The notes under the pieces: generated by a model | What the model was told of the DNA's origin: nothing | The model's database searches: none | What the model saw: the letters and a program-made list of their open reading frames with translations, nothing else | Position numbers and translations under genes: made by a program | NCBI RefSeq assembly: GCF_003182155.1 | Contig: NZ_QGTG01000001.1 | Span: 1,482,892 to 1,546,891 of the forward strand | DNA from: Chitinophaga sp. S165 | GTDB lineage: Bacteria; Bacteroidota; Bacteroidia; Chitinophagales; Chitinophagaceae | DNA: 64,000 nt | Direction of reading: 5' to 3' | Shown here: positions 52,323 to 61,200 of the stretch, piece by piece | Numbering within the stretch: position 1 is the stretch's first letter | Layout: each line of letters opens with the position of its first letter

Positions 52323-55300
52323 TTGAAAAAGTTAGCATTGCTGCTGCTCCTGCTGTCATCCTTTACGGCAAGCGCTCAGCATCCATTATCCCAGGGACGC
52401 CGTACCAGTGTGTATGAATATCTTTATGAACTCAGTAATGAAGAGGCGTTGGAGATCAGCTCCCATGGTGCGGGCAAGATCAATACTTCACTGCTGCATA
52501 CCCTGAAAGATTCCTTTCCTCATGATAAAGGAGTGCCTGCCAACATTCCACCGGGCAATTACCTGAGAGTATATGCGCAAAACGATCAGCTGCAAACTGT
52601 TTTTCTACAGGTACCTAATGTATACGTGAAACTCGCTGACAATAACCATGATCTTGTGGTCATTCTGCATGATCAAAAAGGGAATCTGATAAAAGACGCG
52701 AAGATAAAGATCGGACGACATACGCTGGGTTTTGATGCATCGTCGTCGGCATGGCTGCTTAGTAAATATGAACGTCCGGGCCTGCTGCAGGTATACTACA
52801 AAGGCATGTTGAACTGTATCCCTTTAACAAGGGACGGCTACTACTATAAAGTAAATCCACTCAGACGGATAAAGCGGAAGATAATTATTGCAGGCAGCAA
52901 ACTATGGGGAAGCAGGAGAGATTATTATAACAACTGGTACAATCCAAGCCCATATGAGCGGGAATACAGGGGATATATGGTATTCAGCAAACCCATTTAC
53001 AAACCTGGAGATACTTTAAAAGTAAAGGCCTATGTAACGGATAGAAAAGGAAAACCGGTGGACAAGCCATTGTTGTTACGTATATCTGACAGAGATTATT
53101 CCACCGATACCATTCTTACTACGCTAAGTCCTTACAGTCCCGGAGGGTATAGCTATGAGGTAGTATTAACCCCTGACCTGGGTCTGCTGCTGGATGACGA
53201 CTATATGATAACGCTTGAGACAACTGATAGTCGCAAGTACGACCTTTCAACTTACGAAGGTGATCTTGATGAGGATGAATATGTGGCTAAGCGCAAGATC
53301 CTGGTACGTGGTAAATTTGAACTGGAAGAATACGAGCTACATACCCTCACCTTCAATGCGCGATCCGATAAAGCTTTGCATACAAGCCGGGAAACAGCAG
53401 CTGTTTATTTACAGGCAAAAGACGAAAATGACCTGCCTGTTATGGACGGCCAGATACAATTATATCTTACAAAACCAGTAGTAAAAAAAAGCTATTCGGA
53501 AGACCTGCTTGTTCCCGATACCCTCTGGCGATATAGCGGTCCGGTTGACGTTATCGGAGAAACGAAGGTAACAATACCTGACAGCATCTTTCCGAAAGCA
53601 GATCTGTTCTATCAAATTGAGTGTATCCTTACGACCAGTAATAACGAACGAAAGACAGACAGGCTGTCACAGGAATATCGATACGATAGGGGCAGATTTA
53701 CTTTTAATATGCAGGCAGATAGTCTGTATATTGCTTCAGGCGGTGGCGGAACGAATGACAAGGTACGTATATATGCCCTGAATGAGGGACATGATACGAT
53801 TGATACTTATGTAAAAGTTTTGCCCGCTGCTATTAAGATAAACCCACTTGTATCATCATATGAAGTACAAGGCAAAAATGAAAAAGACAGTTATACACTG
53901 ACCAGTGACCCCGATTTCATCAGCTGTAAAACAGACTGGCGTAATGACACTGTTACTGTACATGTAGACAATCCGCATAAACAATTCTTCTGGTATACTA
54001 TTTCCGGGCAGGGAAAGATCATGCTTCGCGGTTACGGCGACACCTTAACCTGGCAGGCATCCACGCTGCATAACAAACAATACAAATTACATGTGAGTTA
54101 TATCTGGAAGGGCACTATGCATAATGTGCCGCTGGCATTTAAAGACCCGGGCGGCAAACTGAACATCACCGTAGATGCTCCCAGAACTGTTTATCCGGGG
54201 CAGACCACACAAATTACAGTGAATGTCAGGGATAAATATCAACAGCCGGTAGAACATGCTGATGTGACCTCATATGCCTATACAAGCAAATTTACGGATG
54301 ATCATGTTCCTGCAATTCCATTTTTCACGACGCCTTACAAAAGAGAAAAGTTCTATCAATTATTAAAAACACTTCCTACTCCGAACGGGGCCCGGCCAAT
54401 GCCGATCGAATGGGAACGATATGGCAGAAGAATGGGCCTTGACAGCCTGCTGTTCTTCCGATTTACGCACCCATCTCCTGTATTCACCTATACAGAGCCT
54501 ACAGAAGATCTTTCAGCGCAGATAGCGCCATTTGTGATCGCACGTGGCAGCATACAACCTGTGCATATTTTATATGTGGATGAAGTACCTGTCTATTACA
54601 GCATGACCAGCCCGGTACAGCCGTACAGTATCAGGGTGTCTCCGGGCAAACACAAAATAAGCCTGCGTACGGCGTATCAGCAGATCACCATGGAGCAGGT
54701 CATAGCTGACCGCGTAAAGACCTTCATTAGTATTGACAGTGCCATTCACCAGGTGAATGTGTCTGTGCAAGCCATGCCGCAACAGCTTACGCCGTTGGAG
54801 ACGAGTCGTGCGGACAGGTACATGTTGCGCCTGATCAATACTTTCGGTGGCCACTCTGCTTATATACGCCACCAGAACCGCCTCTATGACCTGGATGCTG
54901 ATGGTCTCCGCAAGAGCAGCTATTACTATTATACAGTTGGCCCGCTAACTGGTATCAATGCAACTTTAGTGGCAAAGGATTATTTCTCGCAGGATTTCAC
55001 ACCTGAAGCAGGTTATTCTTTTGAGATCAACCACGGATTGATAAAACAGAAAGAAATAAAGCCCTGGCCATATTACAACCTTGATCACTACAGACCGGAT
55101 ACCAGCCTTTCTGCTTTGGCGTTAACGGAAAAATCTATCGACAGTACACTAAGAGCGCAACAGGACGATAAACTCAGGAATGAAAATGTCATCCCCCTTA
55201 CCAGGGATCAAAAAACTTACCGCAGCCGCCTCTCCATCCGCATTGACAATCCGGACATTAATCCGGCTACGGACGTACTGGGATTTTTGTTCTTCAGGTA

Positions 55301-57998
55301 TGATGAACCCGCATACGTAAAGTCTTTCAAAGGGCTGACAACGGACTTTCAATATTTAGAAAGCGGTTATTATAAATTGCTGGTATTACTGACTCACAGC
55401 CGGTATTTCACTAAAGACAGCATTCTGCTGAAAGACGATCATCAGCATTATTATACATTTGATACAGTCAGTATCCAAAAACAGGACACCCCGGTTATAC
55501 GTCTGGAGCGGCAACTGCGCGAAACAGCCAGCTACGGATATATCAACTGGAATATATATGCACGAAAGCGGGAAATAGCGGAAGGCTTCAATACTGATCT
55601 TATACATCCGTCTCAGCTAACGAGGGTTGTAAGCGGCAAAGTAGTTGATGCGAACGGCGATCCCCTTCCTGGTGTCAGCATTCTGTTACGCGGCAGTAAA
55701 TCGGGGACATCTACAGATGCTGCAGGAAACTTTACGCTCCATGTTACGCCTAAAGGCACGCTATCTATAAGGTACATTGGTTTCGAATCATTAGACCAGC
55801 CGCTGACAAACGATGATTTTTACACGATTACGCTGACAGAAAATACCAAGGCTTTGCAGGAAGTAGTTGTAACTGCGCTGGGAGTGCGAAGAGAGCAGAA
55901 ATCACTTGGATATGCGGTGAGCACCATCACATCAGAGCAGATCGCTGCCGCTGGCGCCACTAACTTTGCATCAGCCTTATACGGTAAGGCAGCAGGTGTG
56001 AAAATAACTACAGCGCCAGGCGCCATGGGCTATACACCTGCGACCTTCGATGGAAATGATCTGGCGACAGAAGGCGCCGCAGATACTGATCAATTACCGA
56101 CACCTCCGGCAAACAGTCTTCGTACCAACTTCCGGGACGATGCCTTCTGGCAACCAAGATTAAGGACCGATGCGCATGGTAATGCTTCATTTAATGTCAC
56201 TTTCCCGGACGACATCACCAACTGGAAAACCTATACTATCGCCATGAATGGCAAACAGCAATCCGGGGTCAACCGGATGTTCATACGCTCTTATAAAGCG
56301 CTGAGCGGTAACCTTGCATTGCCATTGTTTGCAGTAGAAGGAGACTCTCTTCTTGCGATCAGCAAAGCGCTGAACTATACACAGGATACTATTGCTGCCA
56401 CCCACTCCTTCTATGTGAATGACAGCCTGTATAAAACAGCGAACATCAGCTTTAAAAATGCCTTTATTGATAGTGTACCTGTAATGATAAGTGCCGGCGA
56501 CAGTGTGAGCTTTAGATATACAGTGAACAAAGCGGGTTACATGGATGGAGAACAACGTAAAATTCCTGTAGTAAGAAGAGGCACTGAGGAAACCAGCGGT
56601 ATGTTTGCTGCGCTGTACAACGATACCTCTTTTACATACATGCCACAGCATCCGGAGCCGCTGCAGCTACATGCGGAATCAGCGATCCTACCTGTATTAA
56701 TGGATGAGATAGCACAGGTGCAACGCTATAAGTACCTCTGTAATGAACAACTGGCATCCAAACTAAAAGCCTTTCTGCTGGAGAAGAAACTATCTGCTTA
56801 TCTGAAAAAGGATTTCAAAAAAGAGGATGATATTAAGACCATACTGCTCAAACTGGACCGCCAGAAGAAAAGTGGTCTCTGGGGATGGTGGGAGAACTCA
56901 CCTGTATCTGTCTGGATATCCCGGCATGTCATTGAAGCCTTACTGATGGCGGAAGATCAGGGATATAAGACGGGTTTCAATAAACAGGTAGCCATTGACT
57001 ATTTTGTTGATGGATTGAACAGCGGCAAAGAACATGACAGCATTCGCTGTATGGAATTACTGATCGATCTTGAAGCGAAGATAGACTATCACGCATTCAT
57101 AGATAGCATTATAGCCCGTTCGGGCAGGTCAGGGTATGACACCATCAGGCTCGCAATTCTTCAAAGGCGTGTTGGCATACCAGTTAACCTCTCTCCTATC
57201 CTTGCCGGTGAAAAGAGCACAGTATTCGGTAATGCTTACTGGGGCAGCGAAAGTTATCATCTGTTCGATAACAGCATCCAAAAGACGCTGCAGGTATACA
57301 AGCTGCTTCGCAAAGCTGGAGGATACGAACAATTACTACAGAAAATAAGAGGTTACTTCCTGGAACAGCGAAAAGACGGTCATTGGAGAAATACGTATGA
57401 ATCGGCGCTTATCCTGGAAACCATCCTGCCCGATGTACTGGAAGACGAATCTCATGGGCCGGCAGCAATTGATATCAATGGCCGTCATATCACCCGGTTC
57501 CCTTATACCGATACACTGACACATACAGAGAAGATAAATATCAGCAAACAGGGGAAAAGACCGGTTTATTTCACTGCGTATCAGCAGTTCTTTAATACGC
57601 AGCCGGAGAAGGTTTCCGGGCTGTTTAACGTATCGAGCGTTTTCAGTGTCAATGGCACTACGCAAACAGATCTTAAAGCCGGGGTCCCTGTTACGTTGAA
57701 AGTCGAGGTGAAGGTGCAGAAGACGGCAGACTATGTGCTGATCGAAATTCCTATTCCTGCAGGTTGTTCTTACAACGATAAATCACAGGCATGGGCAAAT
57801 AATGAAGTGCACAGGGAACATTTTAAAGACAGGGTCAGTATTTTCTGCAGCCAGTTAAGCCCTGGTACACATACCTTTAATGTTTCTTTATTGCCGCGGT
57901 ATTCAGGGAGTTATCATCTGAATCCGGCTAAAGCGGAAATGCAATACTTTCCGGTATTTATGGGGAGGGAGGCTTTGAAGAAAGTGAATATTCACTAA
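52323..57998 (+). CDS. alpha-2-macroglobulin-like protein with inserted carboxypeptidase-regulatory and SusC-plug segment
   Basis: An 1891-residue protein. The start is TTG 52323; no ATG fits and it begins a good signal peptide (LALLLLLLSSFTASAQ). A macroglobulin MG2 motif occurs near residue 218 (YMVFSKPIYKPGDTLKVKAY). Residues about 1103-1180 are a carboxypeptidase-regulatory-like domain (VSGKVVDANGDPLPGVSI), and about 1180-1235 read like a shortened TonB/SusC plug (ALQEVVVTALGVRR, ALYGKAAGVKITT). The A2M domain follows (NFRDDAFWQPRL, VTFPDDITNWKTY, about 1268). The thioester motif Cys1473-Asn-Glu-Gln1476 is intact and begins a helical TED-like region (GWWENSPVSVW). The protein probably traps proteases or other nucleophiles at the cell surface; the plug piece is unexplained. 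Confidence 0.85.
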   Translation: MKKLALLLLLLSSFTASAQHPLSQGRRTSVYEYLYELSNEEALEISSHGAGKINTSLLHTLKDSFPHDKGVPANIPPGNYLRVYAQNDQLQTVFLQVPNVYVKLADNNHDLVVILHDQKGNLIKDAKIKIGRHTLGFDASSSAWLLSKYERPGLLQVYYKGMLNCIPLTRDGYYYKVNPLRRIKRKIIIAGSKLWGSRRDYYNNWYNPSPYEREYRGYMVFSKPIYKPGDTLKVKAYVTDRKGKPVDKPLLLRISDRDYSTDTILTTLSPYSPGGYSYEVVLTPDLGLLLDDDYMITLETTDSRKYDLSTYEGDLDEDEYVAKRKILVRGKFELEEYELHTLTFNARSDKALHTSRETAAVYLQAKDENDLPVMDGQIQLYLTKPVVKKSYSEDLLVPDTLWRYSGPVDVIGETKVTIPDSIFPKADLFYQIECILTTSNNERKTDRLSQEYRYDRGRFTFNMQADSLYIASGGGGTNDKVRIYALNEGHDTIDTYVKVLPAAIKINPLVSSYEVQGKNEKDSYTLTSDPDFISCKTDWRNDTVTVHVDNPHKQFFWYTISGQGKIMLRGYGDTLTWQASTLHNKQYKLHVSYIWKGTMHNVPLAFKDPGGKLNITVDAPRTVYPGQTTQITVNVRDKYQQPVEHADVTSYAYTSKFTDDHVPAIPFFTTPYKREKFYQLLKTLPTPNGARPMPIEWERYGRRMGLDSLLFFRFTHPSPVFTYTEPTEDLSAQIAPFVIARGSIQPVHILYVDEVPVYYSMTSPVQPYSIRVSPGKHKISLRTAYQQITMEQVIADRVKTFISIDSAIHQVNVSVQAMPQQLTPLETSRADRYMLRLINTFGGHSAYIRHQNRLYDLDADGLRKSSYYYYTVGPLTGINATLVAKDYFSQDFTPEAGYSFEINHGLIKQKEIKPWPYYNLDHYRPDTSLSALALTEKSIDSTLRAQQDDKLRNENVIPLTRDQKTYRSRLSIRIDNPDINPATDVLGFLFFRYDEPAYVKSFKGLTTDFQYLESGYYKLLVLLTHSRYFTKDSILLKDDHQHYYTFDTVSIQKQDTPVIRLERQLRETASYGYINWNIYARKREIAEGFNTDLIHPSQLTRVVSGKVVDANGDPLPGVSILLRGSKSGTSTDAAGNFTLHVTPKGTLSIRYIGFESLDQPLTNDDFYTITLTENTKALQEVVVTALGVRREQKSLGYAVSTITSEQIAAAGATNFASALYGKAAGVKITTAPGAMGYTPATFDGNDLATEGAADTDQLPTPPANSLRTNFRDDAFWQPRLRTDAHGNASFNVTFPDDITNWKTYTIAMNGKQQSGVNRMFIRSYKALSGNLALPLFAVEGDSLLAISKALNYTQDTIAATHSFYVNDSLYKTANISFKNAFIDSVPVMISAGDSVSFRYTVNKAGYMDGEQRKIPVVRRGTEETSGMFAALYNDTSFTYMPQHPEPLQLHAESAILPVLMDEIAQVQRYKYLCNEQLASKLKAFLLEKKLSAYLKKDFKKEDDIKTILLKLDRQKKSGLWGWWENSPVSVWISRHVIEALLMAEDQGYKTGFNKQVAIDYFVDGLNSGKEHDSIRCMELLIDLEAKIDYHAFIDSIIARSGRSGYDTIRLAILQRRVGIPVNLSPILAGEKSTVFGNAYWGSESYHLFDNSIQKTLQVYKLLRKAGGYEQLLQKIRGYFLEQRKDGHWRNTYESALILETILPDVLEDESHGPAAIDINGRHITRFPYTDTLTHTEKINISKQGKRPVYFTAYQQFFNTQPEKVSGLFNVSSVFSVNGTTQTDLKAGVPVTLKVEVKVQKTADYVLIEIPIPAGCSYNDKSQAWANNEVHREHFKDRVSIFCSQLSPGTHTFNVSLLPRYSGSYHLNPAKAEMQYFPVFMGREALKKVNIH

Positions 57999-58084
57999 TC
58001 ACAATGATCGTGACAGTTGCTCTTACATCTGACTGGCAATTATCACGAACGGCCGCAGGGAGGACAAACCGAAGATAGTACTAT

Positions 58085-58118
58085 CAAACGAACCCAATAC
58101 TGGCATTGGGTTCGTTTG
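58085..58118 (+). terminator. hairpin after macroglobulin gene 1
   Basis: CAAACGAACCCAAT (58085-58098) pairs perfectly with ATTGGGTTCGTTTG (58105-58118), a 14-bp stem with a six-base loop. No T tract follows, so it may be a terminator of weak efficiency or an mRNA end stabiliser. The gap from stop to gene 2 is 237 bases. Confidence 0.6.
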
Positions 58119-58150
58119 TGCAGGCACCGGTATTGAAAAGAATTTAAGAT

Positions 58151-58188
58151 GCGATAAAATGAACCTATTCATATTTCCCCTATCTTCG
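58151..58188 (+). promoter_or_regulatory. conserved leader of macroglobulin gene 2
   Basis: The same GCGATAAAATGAAC block as at 52250 followed by ATATTTCCCCTATCTTCGGG. TATCTTCG again matches TAnnTTTG in seven of eight positions. Its conservation upstream of both genes suggests a shared promoter or regulator site. Confidence 0.5.
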
Positions 58189-58235
58189 GGATAGGGACAA
58201 CGTTTTGCAATTCTTATATTTTAAGCACTTTACGT

Positions 58236-61200
58236 TTGAAAAAATTGCCATTGTTATTGTGCCTGCTGGTATATTTTACAGCAGGTGCACAACACAATTT
58301 ATCCCAAAGCCGCCGTTCCAGTGTATATGAATATTTATATGAACTGAGCAACGATGAAACATTGCAGATCTATACTTATGGGATACACAAAGTCAATGCG
58401 TCGTTCCTGCATACGCTGAGAGACTCATTTCCCCACGACAATCAGCCCCCTGGGCATTTTCCACCCGGCAACTATCTTCGGGTATATGCAGAAAATGATA
58501 AGCTCCAGACGGTATTCACTCCCGTTCCCAATGTATGCATGAAACAACTGCATAATGCGAGAGACCTCATCATAATCCTGCATAACGAAAAAGGGGAACC
58601 GGTAAAAACAGCAGACATGCGGATGGGAAAGTATCCATTGCAATATGATGCAAAGGCAAACTCCTACAGATTGGAAAAATATGAGAAAGGCGGGATACTG
58701 CAAGTATATCATCAGGGAGTATTAAACTGCTTCACGCTGGCGCAGACCAAAAGCGAAAGAAAACGAACTATCCGTCAACGGGCCAGTTACCCGTTTCGTT
58801 TCATGATCTGGTATCTGAAATACCGTCCGAAACAACGTAAATATTACAAAAAACATTATAGCAACTCTGTCGCTGCTCAATATCAAAAAAAACATCCGGG
58901 ATACATCGTGTTTAACAAGCCCAAATTCAAGCCGGGCGATACGGTTAAATTAAAGGCTTTTATTACTGACGAAAAAGGAACACCTGTCAATAAGCCGCTA
59001 TTACTTAGATTGTCTGACCAGGACTTTGATGTTGACACAATTCTTACAAACCTTGCGCCATACTCACCCGGCGCTTATACCTACGAATTTGTATGTTCCC
59101 CAGACCTGGACCTCGCGCTGGATAAAGACTATCAGGTAACATTAGAGACCACTGACAGCCGAAAATATAACAAGGCAAATTTTGATGGCAAGGTTGACAT
59201 CGACGAGTATGCAGCGAAAAGACCAGTATTAAAAAAAGGGGCATTCAGGTCAGAAGAGTACGAACTGCATTCGCTGACATTTCAGGCGAGAACGGACAGA
59301 AAATCCCATGGTAGTAAGCAACAGATGGCTGTATACTGTCAGGCGAAAGACGAAAACAACCTTCCTGTGATGGATGGAAGTATAACGATGTTTGTTATCC
59401 GTGAAAAGGTTATAGAATATTACGAAAAGCGCATGTCCATTCCTGATACCCTCTGGCAATATTCCGGGCAAATGGATCAGGTAGGAGAAACAAAGATTCT
59501 GATACCCGATAGTATATTCCCTAAGGCAGATCTAAAATATAGTATCAACTGTATATTTACGAACAGCAATAACGAAACGCGCACCTTTACGCTTCATCGG
59601 GAATACACTTACAAAAATAAAAATCCATTTATTTTCAGTCAAGATGCTGATAGTCTATATATTACAACTGATGGCGCATCGCAAACTGCGCAACGCGCGT
59701 ATATTTGCGGTTTGAATGATAATAAAGATACAATTGAGACAGCATCCATTACTTTGCCCGGCGCTGTAAAAATAAACCCCTTTGCTTCTGTGTACATATG
59801 TAAAAACGAGTATGCTGAAGACAAGTATTTCCCTGATGAAGATGATGGTCAGCTTGAATATGATATATCCTGGGCAAATGATACAGTTATTGCAGATATA
59901 AAGAATCCTCAAAAATTATTCTTCTGGTATTGGATCTTTGAACGCAACAAAGTACTCGAACGGGGATATACAAACAGGCTAACATGGAAAGCCGTAACAC
60001 AACATAAAGAACAATATGAACTCCGCACCAACTATATATGGAACGGGGTACTAAAGAAAGATTCGGTGTATTTTACGGACCCGGGCAATCAACTGGACAT
60101 CTCAGTGAGCGCACCGAAGGAGATCTATCCCGGACAAACCACCAAGGTCAGCCTGAATGTAAAAGATAAGTACCTCAAACCGGTGGCTAATGCGGACCTG
60201 ACGATGTATGCCCATACCAGCAAGTTTAATGCTGATGAGCCATTAATACCTGATTTTCTGCCGCGTTTCCAAAAAAGGAAATGGTATCAGTCGCCTCGTT
60301 ACACTGACCTGGAGGAACTGGAAGAAGAGGAAGACCTCAGAAAGGCGTTAGCCATAGACTGGGAAAAATATAGAGGGAAAATGGGGCTGGACAGCCTGTT
60401 GTTCTTTCAGTTTACGCACCCATCCCCTTTCTTCATCTACAGAGAACCCGCTTTAGATACGGTCACTCAAATAGCGCCTTTTGTTTTTTCAGGAGGAAGT
60501 CTGCAGCCGGTTCATATCGTTTATGTTGATGAAATACCCAGGTATTGTAGTTTTGCAGATCCACTACAGGGATACAGTATCCGTGTAAGTCCGGGCGACC
60601 ATAATATAACCCTGAGAACAGCACACCAACGTCTGTCTTTTAACATGACAATCCCTGCTGGTCTGAAAACCTTTATCAGCATAGACAGCGCCATCAATAA
60701 AAAATATGTACTTGTGGAGGCAATGCCTACTAAACTGACGCCGTCCGAGCTGACCAGGATAAACAAGTATATGTTACGCGTGCTAAATACTTTCCGCGAC
60801 TATGGGGCGTATATCAGGCAGGATGAAAAACTGCTCTGGCTGAATATAGGGAAACGGAATCACTATGCTTATCAAGCTGAATACATTGCAGGTCCACTTA
60901 CCGGCAATAAGGCGTCTTTGATTGTTAAAGATAGTGTTGTCCAGGATTTCACACCCGAGCCAGGATATTCTTTTGAAATCAACAAGGGGTTGATCAAACA
61001 AAAACAGCTCCAGGAAACATTTCCGGACTATAAAGACCTCAGGCGTTATAACACAGACACCTCTCTCTCTGCAATGGCATGGTCTGATAAAATGGCGGAC
61101 AGTTTAATACATTTACTCCAACTCAATAACGTAAAAGAAAATGACCTGGTTAAACTAAAAGAGCCTTTACCTGTAAATACTAAACTGGTAGTTGACCTGG